A stretch of 64,000 nucleotides of DNA from Alteraurantiacibacter aquimixticola (GCF_004965515.1 NZ_SSHH01000001.1:809280-873279); one strand, 5' to 3'; positions 35,084-45,402 are shown, counted from the stretch's first letter. Translations and numbers: made by a program. Notes: a model not told the origin generated them from the sequence alone.

Positions 35084-36291
35084 AAATCTGCCCCATTGGC
35101 CAATCGCGAGAGGACCAGCGTGCTGAGCGCGGCCCGTTCGGTGAGCGAGGGGACTATCATGAATTCGTCGGGAGAGTGAATCGCCCCTCCGCGCACGCCC
35201 ATCGTGTCCACCACCGGCACGTGGCGCGCGGCGATGTTGTTGCCGTCGCAGACGCCGCCGGTGGGCTGCCAGCCGATGGTCTGACCGAGGTCTGCGCCTG
35301 TATCGCGGACGAGGTCGAACAGCTTCTGCGCGTGTTCGTCCACCGGCTTGGGCGGGCGGGTGATGCCGCCGTGGCAGTGGATCACGACTTCATGCTGCTT
35401 TTCCAGAAGCTGCAGCAAATCCTTGAGGTCGGAGGCAAAGTCCTCCGCCGCGACAGTCGTCTTCGGGCGGATGTTGAAGCACAGGACGGCATGGTCGGGC
35501 ACGACGTTATTGGCCGCGCCGCCATCGATCTTCGCCGGGTTTATTGGCAGGTCGCGATGCTGCATCTGCTTCAGCCGTACCGCGCAATCGGCGGCGGCGA
35601 CAATGGCATTGCGCCCGTCCTGCGGATTGCGCCCCGCATGGGCGGAGCGGCCGATGAAGGTGATGGAATAGTTGCCGCTGCCGCCGCGCGCATGGGCAAG
35701 CGTGCCGTCGGGCAGGGCGGAGGGTTCATAGGTCAGCGCCGCGTACTTGCCCTGCGCCAGCCGGTCGATCAGCGCGGCGGAGGAGAGCGAGCCGGTCTCC
35801 TCATCCGAATTGATCATCACGTCATAGCCGCATCGGGCCGCCGCCGGATCGCGCTCGAAAGCGAGCAGGACTTCGAGGATCACCGACAGGCCGCCCTTCA
35901 TGTCTGCCGTGCCCGGGCCGTTGATGGTGTTGTCATCGAGCCAGGTCACTTCCTGGAACGGGTGGTCGGCGGGGAAGACCGTATCCATGTGACCGGTCAG
36001 CAGGAAGCGCCGTTCGGCATCTGGGCGCACGCACAGCACCATGTGCTGGCCGTGCGGCTTCTCCACTTCCTTGCCGTTCGCATCAACCGCGGTGACGCGC
36101 GCCGGGTCTTCCAGCGTGAGGTCGCCGGGCAGGGCGGCGAAGGCATCGGCCAGCTCGCCCGCGACCTGCTTCAGCCCGGCAAGGTTCCCCGTACCCGAAT
36201 TGATCGCCGCCCAGTTGAGGGTGCGATCGAGCATGGCCTGCTGGTCGAGGCCGTCGAGAAGTGCGCGTTCCGAATGTTCTAATTGTTTCAT
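35080..36291 (-). CDS. M20-family amidohydrolase/peptidase linked to the ast genes
   Basis: The 403-residue protein has the M20 zinc motifs LTGHMDTVFP (His and catalytic Asp), GPGTADMKGG (bridging Asp), DEETGS (catalytic Glu pair) and a terminal AIHSPDEF region with the last His. M20 enzymes cleave amide bonds such as in N-acyl amino acids. It is translationally coupled to astA. The canonical succinylglutamate desuccinylase AstE is an M14 enzyme; this M20 protein might replace it or supply a related deacylation, which is inference. ATG 36291 is chosen because residues upstream do not fit the family and AGGTAG precedes it. Confidence 0.85.
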   Translation of the reverse strand: MKQLEHSERALLDGLDQQAMLDRTLNWAAINSGTGNLAGLKQVAGELADAFAALPGDLTLEDPARVTAVDANGKEVEKPHGQHMVLCVRPDAERRFLLTGHMDTVFPADHPFQEVTWLDDNTINGPGTADMKGGLSVILEVLLAFERDPAAARCGYDVMINSDEETGSLSSAALIDRLAQGKYAALTYEPSALPDGTLAHARGGSGNYSITFIGRSAHAGRNPQDGRNAIVAAADCAVRLKQMQHRDLPINPAKIDGGAANNVVPDHAVLCFNIRPKTTVAAEDFASDLKDLLQLLEKQHEVVIHCHGGITRPPKPVDEHAQKLFDLVRDTGADLGQTIGWQPTGGVCDGNNIAARHVPVVDTMGVRGGAIHSPDEFMIVPSLTERAALSTLVLSRLANGADL

Positions 36292-36416
36292 ATGCAACCG
36301 GTCTACCTGAGATGGGCGCACTGTCAATCGAGCGGTCGGGAAACCCGCCCGGAACAAGGTTAACGGCCCGACAAGGCTCTTCGGATATACCCCTGCGAAC
36401 TTCAGGGGAATGAACG

Positions 36417-36650
36417 ATGGGTTCTGCCGAGAGGAAAAGGGAAGAATATGCGCGTGCGCGGGCGGATGCACGGGCGCGCAACGGACCTGGTATGCGTGAT
36501 GCACTGGAGGAAAATCCCGGTGCGATGGGGCGTTTCATCCAGTTCGCCATGTTCATCGCGACCGCGGTCAGCGCGGGCTACATCATGCTCGACCTGGTGG
36601 GCGACGGGCTGGCGCCGATGGAGCAGATCGCGAACGCTCTCAAGCGCTAG
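36417..36650 (+). CDS. Small single-helix membrane protein
   Basis: The 77-residue protein has a charged N-terminal half ([17 protein letters not shown]) and one membrane helix (about 41-61). AGGGGAA precedes ATG 36417. No named family is recognised. Its TAG stop shares CTAG with the convergent ksgA stop. Real coding is supported by the ribosome site, compact fit and helix, but not by any known homologue. Confidence 0.65.
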   Translation: MGSAERKREEYARARADARARNGPGMRDALEENPGAMGRFIQFAMFIATAVSAGYIMLDLVGDGLAPMEQIANALKR

Positions 36651-37468
36651 GCAGGGTCCAGCGCGCGGGCGATCGCCGTGAATTCATCTACCGAGAGCGT
36701 TTCGGCGCGGCGAGTGCGATCGATGCCCAGCTGTTCCAGTGCCGAGAGTGCGCCGGGCACGCCTTTCAGGCTCTGCCGCAGCATCTTGCGCCGCTGGCCG
36801 AAAGCGGCCTCGGTTACCTTTGCCAGGCGGCGGGCGGAGACACTTTCGGGAGCCTCAGCCGGCGTGACATGGACGATGGCGCTCATCACCTTGGGTGGCG
36901 GGGTGAAGGCGCTGCGATGCACCTTCATCGCCAGCTTGGCCTTGCTGCGCCACTGCGCCAGCACGGCAAGGCGGCCAAAGGCGGAGGTGCCGGGCTTCGC
37001 CACGATGCGTTGGGCGACCTCCAGCTGGAACATCAGCGTCAGCGAGGTCCATTGCGGCGGCCAGTCCTCCCCGTCGAGCCAGCGAGTGAACAGCGCGGTG
37101 CCGACATTGTAGGGCAGGTTGGCGACCACGGCGAAAGGCTCGCCCATCAGTTCGCCATGATCCATCGCCAGCGCATCACCTTCGATTACGCGCAGCTGTC
37201 CGGGGAAAGCTTCGGAAAGCTCGGCCAGCGCGGGAAGGCAGCGCCGGTCCATTTCGATCGCGGTGACGCGGGCGCCGGCGCGCAGCAGCGCGCGGGTGAG
37301 GCCACCGGGGCCGGGACCGATCTCCAGCACCGCCTTGCCCTGCAAGTCGCCCGGAATGGCGGCGATCCGGTCGAGCAATTGCTCGTCGAACAGGAAGTTC
37401 TGCCCCAGCGCCTTGGATGCGCTGAGCCCGTGCCTGGCGATGACTTCGCGTAAGGGGGGCAGGCTCAC
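36647..37468 (-). CDS. ksgA: 16S rRNA dimethyladenosine transferase
   Basis: The 273-residue methyltransferase has [16 protein letters not shown] near the N-terminus, the SAM motif [14 protein letters not shown] and the catalytic NLPYNVGT motif, diagnostic of KsgA/RsmA, which dimethylates two adenines near the 3' end of 16S rRNA. The start is GTG 37468, coupled to pdxA by GTGA. It ends the lptD-surA-pdxA-ksgA block, the same order as in E. coli. Confidence 0.96.
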   Translation of the reverse strand: MSLPPLREVIARHGLSASKALGQNFLFDEQLLDRIAAIPGDLQGKAVLEIGPGPGGLTRALLRAGARVTAIEMDRRCLPALAELSEAFPGQLRVIEGDALAMDHGELMGEPFAVVANLPYNVGTALFTRWLDGEDWPPQWTSLTLMFQLEVAQRIVAKPGTSAFGRLAVLAQWRSKAKLAMKVHRSAFTPPPKVMSAIVHVTPAEAPESVSARRLAKVTEAAFGQRRKMLRQSLKGVPGALSALEQLGIDRTRRAETLSVDEFTAIARALDPA

Positions 37469-38475
37469 GCCGAAGCGGCCCGATGCGCCGCCGCCTCGCT
37501 CGCCATGCGGATCGCGGCGATCAGCGAGTCGGGTTTGGCGAGGCCCTTGCCGGCAATGTCGAAAGCCGTGCCATGGTCGGGCGAGGTGCGGACGATCGGC
37601 AGGCCCAAAGTCATGTTCACGCCCTGGTCGAAATCGAGCGCCTTCAGCGGCACCAGCGCCTGGTCGTGATACATGGCCACGGCCACGTCATAGGTGTCGC
37701 GCTTGTGGGGTGCGAACATGGTATCCGCCGGATGCGGGCCGGTGGCGTCGATCCCCTCGTCGCGCAATTGGGCGATGGCGGGGGCGATGATCTCTTCCTC
37801 TTCATGCCCCATGCGGCCCTTTTCACCGGCATGCGGATTGAGTCCGGCAAGCGCCAGACGCGGGCGCTCAAGCCCGAAATCGCGCTGCATCGCACGGTGG
37901 ATCACGCGGCAGCGGCGCAGGATCAGCTCTTGCGTGAGAAGGCTCGAGACGTCGGACAGGGCGCAATGGATGGTCAGCGGCACGGCGCGCAGGCTCGGCC
38001 CCGCCAGCATCATCACCGCATCCTCTTCCTCGATCCCGCTGCTATGCGCGATGAATTCGGTCTGGCCGGGAAAGGCGAAGCCGATATCGGCGAGGTGCGA
38101 TTTGGAGACGGGCGCTGTGACCATCCCCGATGCCGAGCCTGTCAGCGCCAGCGAAACCGCCAGTTCGAGCGACCCTAGGGCGAGTTCGGCCCCCTGTGTG
38201 GTCGGCTTGCCAGGCCACCAGGTCCCGTCGCCTCCCATGTCGAGCACGGGCAGGGCATGGGGGAAAGCGCTCTCCGCGTCCTGCGGTGCGGAAATAGTGG
38301 CGACGGGCAGGTCGATATCGCGGCTGGCGGCGGCGGAGGTCAGCACATGCTGGCCGCCCACGACCATGAAGGGCGGCAGGTCCAGCTGCTTGCGATAGGC
38401 CCATGCCTCGGCAATGATTTCGGGCCCGATGCCGGCCGGATCGCCCAGTGATATGGCCAGCACGCCCCCGTTCAT
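37465..38475 (-). CDS. pdxA: 4-hydroxythreonine-4-phosphate dehydrogenase
   Basis: The 336-residue protein begins [15 protein letters not shown] and contains the metal/substrate motifs [18 protein letters not shown] and [10 protein letters not shown] of PdxA. It oxidises 4-phosphohydroxy-L-threonine in pyridoxal phosphate synthesis (the DXP-dependent route). It sits 21 bp downstream of surA and overlaps ksgA by GTGA. Confidence 0.96.
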   Translation of the reverse strand: MNGGVLAISLGDPAGIGPEIIAEAWAYRKQLDLPPFMVVGGQHVLTSAAASRDIDLPVATISAPQDAESAFPHALPVLDMGGDGTWWPGKPTTQGAELALGSLELAVSLALTGSASGMVTAPVSKSHLADIGFAFPGQTEFIAHSSGIEEEDAVMMLAGPSLRAVPLTIHCALSDVSSLLTQELILRRCRVIHRAMQRDFGLERPRLALAGLNPHAGEKGRMGHEEEEIIAPAIAQLRDEGIDATGPHPADTMFAPHKRDTYDVAVAMYHDQALVPLKALDFDQGVNMTLGLPIVRTSPDHGTAFDIAGKGLAKPDSLIAAIRMASEAAAHRAASA

Positions 38476-38496
38476 TGTCCGCGCGCCATCAGTGGA

Positions 38497-39834
38497 TCAG
38501 TTGTACTCGATCACCGCGTCGCGACGCAGGTCACGCAGGTAACGCTGGGCGCGGCGGTTGATCCGCTCGTTCTCCAGATTGCTCATCAGGTCGTCGAAAT
38601 CGGGACCGGAAACCTGCTGCGGATCGTCGCGGCCGCACAGCATCAGCACGCGTACACCTTCCTGCAAATCGCCGAAGGGCGGGGTGGCCTGGCCGACATT
38701 TAGTTCAAGCAGCGCCGCTTGCAGCGCATCGGGCAACGCGCGCGCGCGGATCTGGTCGTTTGCGACCACTTGCGCGCCGATCGCCGCCGCCTTGGCATCG
38801 ACATCGCCGCAGCCGTTCATCTGAGTCACGGTGGTGGCGAACAGGTCGGCACGCTGCTGCGCCTCGGCTTCGGGCATGCCCGGGGCGAAATCGAGCGAGA
38901 TCTGCTTCAGGCTGAGGACCGCGTCGCGCGGGTCGGCCATGCCGATCTGGCGCCGGTCGATCAGCAGCAGCAGCGAAAAGCCGCCGGGAATCTCGATCGG
39001 GCCGGCCAGCTGGCCGGGCACCATGTCACGTGCGGCGGTTTCCAGCTGAGGGTTCTGCAGCTGCGCCAGCTGGATCCAGCCGAGGTCGCCGCCGACGGCA
39101 CGGGTAGAAGCGTCCGAATATTGCCGCGCATAGGCAACGAAGGAGCCGCCCTGGCGCAATTGCTGGACGATCTGGTCGGCATTTGACAGCACGGCGTCGC
39201 GCGTGGCCGGGGTGGCGGAAAGGAAGATTTCGCCGATCCGGTATTCATATTGCCCGCGCGAGGCTTCCAGCCGGTCGAACAGTTCGTTCACCTCTTCGGT
39301 GGACACGTTCACGAAAGGCGCCACATTGCGCCGCAGCAGGCGGTCCCAGGCCAATTCGCCCTGGATCTGCCGCTTCAGCGTGCGCGGGGAAGAGCCGACG
39401 GAGCGCAGATACTCGTCCATCTGCTCGACGCCGCGATCGAAACGCTCGGCAGCGAAACGCTCATAGGCCTGGTCGACCTCTTCCGCACTCACTTCCATTT
39501 CCAGTGCAGCGGCTTCCTGCACCTGCAGCGTCTCGTCGATGAGATTGCGCAGCACCTGCAGGCGCAGGCGATCCATTTCCTCGGGCGGGATGGGCGATTC
39601 ATTGGCCGCCACGATCAGGGCGACGCGATGATCCACATCGGTGCCGGTAATGATATTGCCGTTCACGCGCGCGGTGGCGCGGCGCACATTGGGATTCTCG
39701 GTAGAGAGGAAGTTGAAGTCCTCCGGAATGTCGAAGCCATCGTTCTGGGCCACGGCAGGGGCGGTGATGGCGGCCAGCGCAGCGGTCGCAGCCGCAATGC
39801 GCAAGGTCTTTGCGAACAGATTCACAGTCGTCAT
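38497..39834 (-). CDS. surA: SurA-like periplasmic chaperone/peptidyl-prolyl isomerase
   Basis: The 445-residue exported protein has a Sec signal peptide, an N-terminal SurA chaperone domain (ARVNGNIITGTDVDHRV and RLRLQVLRNLIDETLQ) and a parvulin-type isomerase domain (about 185-285, ending AVGGDLGWI). Only one clear parvulin domain is seen, against two in E. coli SurA. It escorts outer-membrane proteins, including LptD encoded upstream. ATG 39834 gives a clean signal peptide; a longer frame upstream is not convincing. Confidence 0.9.
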   Translation of the reverse strand: MTTVNLFAKTLRIAAATAALAAITAPAVAQNDGFDIPEDFNFLSTENPNVRRATARVNGNIITGTDVDHRVALIVAANESPIPPEEMDRLRLQVLRNLIDETLQVQEAAALEMEVSAEEVDQAYERFAAERFDRGVEQMDEYLRSVGSSPRTLKRQIQGELAWDRLLRRNVAPFVNVSTEEVNELFDRLEASRGQYEYRIGEIFLSATPATRDAVLSNADQIVQQLRQGGSFVAYARQYSDASTRAVGGDLGWIQLAQLQNPQLETAARDMVPGQLAGPIEIPGGFSLLLLIDRRQIGMADPRDAVLSLKQISLDFAPGMPEAEAQQRADLFATTVTQMNGCGDVDAKAAAIGAQVVANDQIRARALPDALQAALLELNVGQATPPFGDLQEGVRVLMLCGRDDPQQVSGPDFDDLMSNLENERINRRAQRYLRDLRRDAVIEYN

Positions 39835-39976
39835 ATTCCCACGTTTCGGCGCGGAAGCGCGCCCGATATTGCATCCCGACATGGCTTTTGCCGGCTTAAC
39901 CAAAGCTGAGTGCGCGCCTGATAGCCAGTTTGTCCGCCCCTGCCAAATCCCCCGCCTTGCGGGCAGGGGAAAGCCA

Positions 39977-42259
39977 TTAGCGGAAGCCCAGATTGCGCAG
40001 TGCGAAATAGAGGCGGAAGGAGTCGCCGCGCCTGGCATCGGCCAGTTCGATATAGTCGCGCCGCCAGGTGAAGCCGAGCTCGAGGCAATCGTCGGCATAG
40101 GCAATGCCGAGGCGCGTGCGCAGCGGTTCGAACCCGTCGGCGGCAAAGGTCGGATCCTCCTCGCGATTGGTGAGGTTGACCACGGCGGAACCGAAGACCG
40201 ACCAGTAGCGGGCGAAGGCGATGCGCCCCGCGGCGCGCAATTCCTCGCGATCCTGCAGATCCTCGAATGTCAGGTCGATATCGCGATTGAGCCGCAGATA
40301 GCCGAGCTCGACATAGGTGCGGTCATTGCCCAAAGTCGCGTCGATCTCGTTGCGGCGGACGGCGAAATTGTCCTTGTCGAGCCGGAAGCGGTGGGTGAAC
40401 TTCAGGAAATCGCGATAGCGAACCGTGGTACGGCCGACGAAATCGGACCATTGTTCGTTGAGGCCCGTGCCATCCGGGAACAATGTGGGCTGGTCGGTCA
40501 GGCGATAGGACTGGCCGATCGTCGTCTCCAGCCGCCAGTTGGGAAAGCTGGCCTGCCAGTCGACGCCATAGGTGACTCGCGCGCCTTCCTCCACCCGGTC
40601 ATATCCGGGAAAGCGGTTGAGCGCGAAGAGGTTGGAATCCTCCAGGTCGATGGCGCGGGCATCCTCGTTCGGGACGTCGAGATTGCGGATATCGGGTGTG
40701 GCGACAAACTGCACGCGCGGGGTGAGGATCTGCGATCCGCCCAGGAACTCCCCGATAAAGGGCCATTTGATGTCGAGCGCGGCCAGCGCGACGCCGCGCG
40801 CCTGCCAGCCCGATTGCCCGCGATAGCTGATCGTCTGCGTCAGCTCGTTCTGGTCCGAGTGATAGACATCGCCGCGCACCAGGCCCGTCAGCGTCACTTC
40901 CTGGCCCATCGGCGTGATCCGCCGCAGGTCCCATTGCGCGCGGGCGAAGGCGCGCTGGGTGTCCTGGCCCTCGGCGCGCGTGATCGCCAGCGTGTTGAGC
41001 TGGAGGTTCACCGATCCGCCGGCGATGGGGTCCTGCAAACGCTTGCGATAATCGACCAGCGGCAGCGCCAGCGGCACCTGGCCCTGGTCCACCGGCACGA
41101 GCAGCGCCTGCGTCGCCCAGCCCGACAGCGAAAGGTAACTGTCCTCGTCGATCCGCTCGATATTGACGGTCGAACGCAGGCGGTCCTCGCGGCTGATATC
41201 ATAGCGGCGCAGGAAAGTGCGATCGCTCGCCACGCGGACCGAGCCGGTAACGCTCCAGTTCGGGTCGAGCTGGTAGCGGCCATTGGCGAAGATGTAACCG
41301 CGCAGCGCATCCTCGCTGGTGGGCGTCGTGGAATTGAGCGGGATGCGCGTGGAATAGGTGCCGTAGCCGGTAACCTGGAACGCGCCATGCTCGCCCAACT
41401 GGCGATATTGCGCGGAGACCATCGGCGCCGCCCCGGTATAGACATAGCCGGTCAGCAGCAGGTCGCGATTGTCGGCGATGCGCCAGTAATAGCTGTCGGT
41501 CAGCTCGAAGCCGTTGGAGGCGGTGAGGCCGATATCGGGGATCATCACGCCCGTAGTGGCGCTGCCATCGGCGCGGATGACGAGGCCCGGCAGCGGCAGG
41601 ATGCGCGCGCCGAACAGTTCGAGATAAGCCCCCTGGAAGCGGATGCGTTCGGTTTCGGCATCGTAAGTGACGCGCTCTGCCGTCACCCGCCAGCTGGGGC
41701 TTCGGGGACAGCCTTCGGCATCCACCACCGCGCAGGAGGAATAGACCGCCTTGTCGAGGATGATGTCGCCATTGTCGTCACGCTCGGCCATGTCGGCGGC
41801 GAGGCGGCCGCCCTGGCGGAAGGCGAGCAGCAGGTTGGCCATCGCGCCCGCCTTCAACTCGTCGGTCAGCGTCACACGCTCGGTGAACAGCTGGTTGCCG
41901 TCCTCGTCCACCACCCGCACGTCGCCTTCGGCCACGATGTCGCCGGTCAGGCGGTTCCAGCTGACGCTGTCCGCGCGCACCGACTGGTCGCCGGAACGGG
42001 CGATGACATTGCCGCGCGCGGTGACGATGTCGTTCTCTGCATCATAGCCCAGCTCGTCGGCTTCAAAGCCGATGCGCCGTTCGCCATCGACCGATTCGGC
42101 CGGGATGGAAGGAGGCTCGGAATCGGGCTGCGGCACATCCTGCGCCTGCGCCATATGCGGTACGGCCAGCAGTGCGGCCGCCGCCAGCAGGCGAGCCGTA
42201 GGCGTGGCGGGCAAGCGGCGGATCGAGGCTTGCAGCAGGGTCTGCGCGGCAGGGAGCAT
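39977..42259 (-). CDS. lptD: LPS-assembly protein LptD
   Basis: The 760-residue protein has a Sec signal peptide (MAQAQ cleavage), an N-terminal OstA beta-jellyroll (GFEADELGYDAENDIVTARGNV and following about 45-150) and a C-terminal outer-membrane beta-barrel of alternating strands ending in an aromatic-rich segment. It inserts lipopolysaccharide into the outer leaflet with LptE. ATG 42259 is chosen over 42346 because it starts the signal peptide. The first gene of the lptD-surA-pdxA-ksgA operon, divergent from pepA with 98 bp between. Confidence 0.94.
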   Translation of the reverse strand: MLPAAQTLLQASIRRLPATPTARLLAAAALLAVPHMAQAQDVPQPDSEPPSIPAESVDGERRIGFEADELGYDAENDIVTARGNVIARSGDQSVRADSVSWNRLTGDIVAEGDVRVVDEDGNQLFTERVTLTDELKAGAMANLLLAFRQGGRLAADMAERDDNGDIILDKAVYSSCAVVDAEGCPRSPSWRVTAERVTYDAETERIRFQGAYLELFGARILPLPGLVIRADGSATTGVMIPDIGLTASNGFELTDSYYWRIADNRDLLLTGYVYTGAAPMVSAQYRQLGEHGAFQVTGYGTYSTRIPLNSTTPTSEDALRGYIFANGRYQLDPNWSVTGSVRVASDRTFLRRYDISREDRLRSTVNIERIDEDSYLSLSGWATQALLVPVDQGQVPLALPLVDYRKRLQDPIAGGSVNLQLNTLAITRAEGQDTQRAFARAQWDLRRITPMGQEVTLTGLVRGDVYHSDQNELTQTISYRGQSGWQARGVALAALDIKWPFIGEFLGGSQILTPRVQFVATPDIRNLDVPNEDARAIDLEDSNLFALNRFPGYDRVEEGARVTYGVDWQASFPNWRLETTIGQSYRLTDQPTLFPDGTGLNEQWSDFVGRTTVRYRDFLKFTHRFRLDKDNFAVRRNEIDATLGNDRTYVELGYLRLNRDIDLTFEDLQDREELRAAGRIAFARYWSVFGSAVVNLTNREEDPTFAADGFEPLRTRLGIAYADDCLELGFTWRRDYIELADARRGDSFRLYFALRNLGFR

Positions 42260-42357
42260 GGCTTGCCTATCGCACCAGCGCGCCTTAACTGCAACGCCAG
42301 CATTTGCGGGATCGTCACAAGCCCGCCTACCCCCATTCGAGTCCATTCGGAGAACCC

Positions 42358-43818
42358 ATGAAGATCACCTTCGCCGCCACCGCCCCCCAGTCCCCCAAGG
42401 TGCTGGCCCGCATCGTGGAGCAGGACAAGCTGCCCGCGGACCTGCCCGCCGCCGTCGCTCGCGGCGCAGAAGCCTCTCGCTTCACCGGCAAGCCGGGCCA
42501 GCTGTTCGAAGGTTTCGTGGAAGAAGGCGAAGGCGTGACCCGGCTGGCGCTGGCCGGATCGGGCACGGCCAATGGCGACACGAAGCTGGCGAACCTGGAA
42601 AAGGCCGGCGCGGCGCTGGCGGCCAAGTACCTGACTTCGGGCGAGACGAGCATTGTGCTCGATCTCGGCCATGGCGGCCTGTCCGCGCAGCAGGCCTCGG
42701 CCGTGCTGATGGGCCTGCGTCTGCGCAGCTGGCGCTGGGATGCCTATCGCACCAAGCTGAAGGACGAGCAGAAGAAGTCGCTGGCGGAAGCCGTGGTCAT
42801 CGGCGCCCCGGAAGGGACCGAGGCCGAATGGACGGTCGGCGCCGCGATTGCCGAGGGCGTCGAATTCACCCGCGAGCTGGTCGCGGAGCCTGCGAACGTC
42901 ATCTACCCCGAAAGCTTCGTTGAGCGCTGCAAGCAGCGCTTCGACGGTACCGGGGCGGAGCTGGTCGTGCTCGACGAGAAGGAAATGGCCGAGCTGGGCA
43001 TGGGCGCGCTGCTTGGCGTGGCGCAGGGCTCGGTCCGCAAGCCGCGCCTGCTGGCGATCAAGTGGATGGGCGGCAAGACGGGCGAAAAGCCGCTCGCCTT
43101 CGTTGGCAAGGGCGTCACCTTCGATACGGGCGGCATCTCGCTGAAGCCGCCTGCAGGCATGGAAGACATGAAGTGGGACATGGGCGGCGCGGGTGCCGTC
43201 GCAGGTGCGATGCTGGCGCTGGCGAAGCGCAAGGCAGCCGCCAATGTCATCGGCGTGGTCGGCCTGGTGGAAAACATGCCCGACGGCAATGCGCAGCGTC
43301 CCGGCGACGTGGTGACCTCCATGTCCGGCCAGACGATCGAGGTCATCAATACCGATGCCGAAGGGCGGCTGGTGCTGTGCGACGCGCTGACCTGGACGCA
43401 GCGCAATTTCGATCCGAAGATCGTGGTCGACCTCGCCACGCTCACCGGAGCGATCATCATCTCGCTCGGCAATGAACATGCGGGCATGTTCAGCAATAAT
43501 GACGGTCTCGCCGACCGGCTCGATGCTGCTGGCAAGGCCGTGGGTGACAAGCTGTGGCGCATGCCGATCGGCCCGGCTTACGACAAGCTGATCGACAGCC
43601 CGATCGCCGATATCAAGAATGTCGGCCCGCGCTGGGGCGGATCGATCACCGCCGCGCAGTTCCTCCACCGCTTCATCGACGAGGATCGTCCCTGGGCGCA
43701 TCTCGACATCGCGGGCATGGTTTGGGCGGACAAACCCGGCGCGACCTGGGACAAGGGCGCAACCGGCTTCGCCGTACGCCTGCTCGACCGTTACGTTCGC
43801 GATCACGCGGAAGGCTGA
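42358..43818 (+). CDS. pepA: Leucyl aminopeptidase (M17)
   Basis: The 486-residue protein shows the M17 signatures GKGVTFDTGGISLKP (metal-binding Lys and Asp region) and NTDAEGRLVL, with an N-terminal macro-like domain. It releases N-terminal residues from peptides in the cytoplasm as a hexamer. ATG 42358 has CGGAGAA upstream. It is followed 20 bp later by holC in an order conserved in alphaproteobacteria. Confidence 0.95.
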   Translation: MKITFAATAPQSPKVLARIVEQDKLPADLPAAVARGAEASRFTGKPGQLFEGFVEEGEGVTRLALAGSGTANGDTKLANLEKAGAALAAKYLTSGETSIVLDLGHGGLSAQQASAVLMGLRLRSWRWDAYRTKLKDEQKKSLAEAVVIGAPEGTEAEWTVGAAIAEGVEFTRELVAEPANVIYPESFVERCKQRFDGTGAELVVLDEKEMAELGMGALLGVAQGSVRKPRLLAIKWMGGKTGEKPLAFVGKGVTFDTGGISLKPPAGMEDMKWDMGGAGAVAGAMLALAKRKAAANVIGVVGLVENMPDGNAQRPGDVVTSMSGQTIEVINTDAEGRLVLCDALTWTQRNFDPKIVVDLATLTGAIIISLGNEHAGMFSNNDGLADRLDAAGKAVGDKLWRMPIGPAYDKLIDSPIADIKNVGPRWGGSITAAQFLHRFIDEDRPWAHLDIAGMVWADKPGATWDKGATGFAVRLLDRYVRDHAEG

Positions 43819-43838
43819 GAGGCGGTAGGCCGAAAATA

Positions 43839-44279
43839 ATGCGGGTCGACTTCTACCGCCTTTCCCGCGACCCGGCACCCGCTGCCGTGGCGCTGCTGGC
43901 GCGCAAGAGCGTGGAAGCAGGCAAGAAGGTGCTGGTGGTGGGCGAGGGGGAAGGACTCCTCCCCACGCTATCCAAGGCGATCTGGGAAGGCGATCCGCCA
44001 GCCTTCATCGCCAATGGCATCGCGGGCGGGGAGCACGATGCGCGCCAGCCGGTTCTGCTGGCGGAAAAGGTCGAACCCGCCAATGGCGCAAGCCTCCTGA
44101 TCCTCGCCGATGGCCAGTGGCGCGATCCGAGCGAGAAGTTCGAGCGCGCAATGCTCGTTTTCGACGAGGCGACCATCCAGCATGCCCGTGATACCTGGCG
44201 CATGCTGGGCGAGGGCGAGGAGGTCGAACGGCATTTCTGGAAGCAGGACGATGCGGGCCGTTGGGTCGAAGGGCCTTGA
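43839..44279 (+). CDS. holC: DNA polymerase III chi subunit
   Basis: The 146-residue protein starts MRVDFYRLSRDP and contains ARKSVEAGKKVLVV and MLVFDEA-type segments of HolC, which binds single-stranded DNA-binding protein in the clamp-loader assembly. Its position directly after pepA supports the call. It ends GRWVEGP. ATG 43839 lies 20 bases after the pepA stop. Confidence 0.88.
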   Translation: MRVDFYRLSRDPAPAAVALLARKSVEAGKKVLVVGEGEGLLPTLSKAIWEGDPPAFIANGIAGGEHDARQPVLLAEKVEPANGASLLILADGQWRDPSEKFERAMLVFDEATIQHARDTWRMLGEGEEVERHFWKQDDAGRWVEGP

Positions 44280-44331
44280 CCTTGTACCTGCCAACGGGAC
44301 AACTGCCGGTTAGAGACAGGGAGGTGAGGTA

Positions 44332-44835
44332 ATGCGAAAATTTCTGGGAGCGGCGGCGTCCGCGATGCTGCTGGCAGCCTGCGGTTCGTCTGACGAGGGG
44401 ACCATCACCACCGAAGACGGCGAGATGAGCTACAGCGCCGATCGCGATAGCGATGAAGTGACGCTCCGGATGAGGGGCGAGGACGGTGACGAAGCCACCA
44501 TGCGCATGGGCGGTGCGGATTCGGGCGACGTCGAGCTGCCCGACGGCTTTACGATCTATCCGGGCGCCACGGTGGACAGCCACATCACCATCGGAGGCGA
44601 TAATCGCCAAGGCGCGATCGTCAACATGACCAGCCCGGATTCGCCCGATAAGATCATCGCCTTCTACCGCCAACAGGCCGATCGGGCGGGTGTTACCATT
44701 AATTCCGAAATCAGCGCGAATGGCATGGAGTTGATCGGCGGCGAGAAGGAGGACGGCACCGTCCTTTCTGTCAGCGCCATGCCCGATGACGATGGCCCGA
44801 CCATCATCCAGCTGACGGTGGGCAGGGACGGCTGA
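44332..44835 (+). CDS. Lipoprotein of unknown function
   Basis: The 167-residue protein has a lipoprotein signal (lipobox LAAC, Cys about 17) and an acidic stretch rich in Asp, Glu and Gly, then a C-terminal domain with DGFTIYPGATVDS and IIAFYRQQADRAGVT that resembles a small alpha-beta fold seen in other short lipoproteins. GGGAGG precedes ATG 44332. No named family is recognised. It lies between holC and ndk in the same direction. Confidence 0.8.
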   Translation: MRKFLGAAASAMLLAACGSSDEGTITTEDGEMSYSADRDSDEVTLRMRGEDGDEATMRMGGADSGDVELPDGFTIYPGATVDSHITIGGDNRQGAIVNMTSPDSPDKIIAFYRQQADRAGVTINSEISANGMELIGGEKEDGTVLSVSAMPDDDGPTIIQLTVGRDG

Positions 44836-44979
44836 GCCGCCCCATACCCAGCGTTCCTCCTGCCTGCTCCGGTGCCTCGCGCTCTTGCCCAATGCCGGCA
44901 AGGGCGCTAGGGGCGCGCGCGACCGGCCCGTTCAGAGGCCGCTAGACTTCAAAATCACAATCTCGCGAAGGAACACCCC

Positions 44980-45402
44980 ATGGCGGTCACCCGCACTTTC
45001 TCGATCATCAAGCCCGATGCCACCAAGCGCAACCTGACGGGCGCCGTCACCAAGATGCTGGAAGAGGCCGGCTTGCGCGTCGTTGCTTCCAAGCGCATCC
45101 ACATGAGCCGCGAACAGGCCGAAGGCTTCTATGCGGTTCACAAGGAACGCCCCTTCTTCGGTGAGCTGGTCGATTTCATGATCAGCGGCCCGGTCGTGGT
45201 GCAGGTGCTGGAAGGTGAAGACGCCGTGAAGCGCAACCGCGACATCATGGGCGCGACGAACCCGGCCGATGCTGCCGAGGGCACGATCCGCAAGACCTAT
45301 GCCGAATCGATCGAAGCCAATTCGGTCCACGGTTCGGACAGCGAAGAGAATGCCGCGATCGAGATCGCCTTCTTCTTCAAGCCGGAGGAAATCGTCGGCT
45401 AA
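44980..45402 (+). CDS. ndk: Nucleoside diphosphate kinase
   Basis: The 140-residue protein begins [15 protein letters not shown] and has the catalytic-histidine motif NSVHGSDS. It balances nucleoside triphosphate pools by ping-pong phosphotransfer through that His. Standard length. AAGGAAC is upstream of ATG 44980. A strong terminator follows at 45461. Confidence 0.97.
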   Translation: MAVTRTFSIIKPDATKRNLTGAVTKMLEEAGLRVVASKRIHMSREQAEGFYAVHKERPFFGELVDFMISGPVVVQVLEGEDAVKRNRDIMGATNPADAAEGTIRKTYAESIEANSVHGSDSEENAAIEIAFFFKPEEIVG

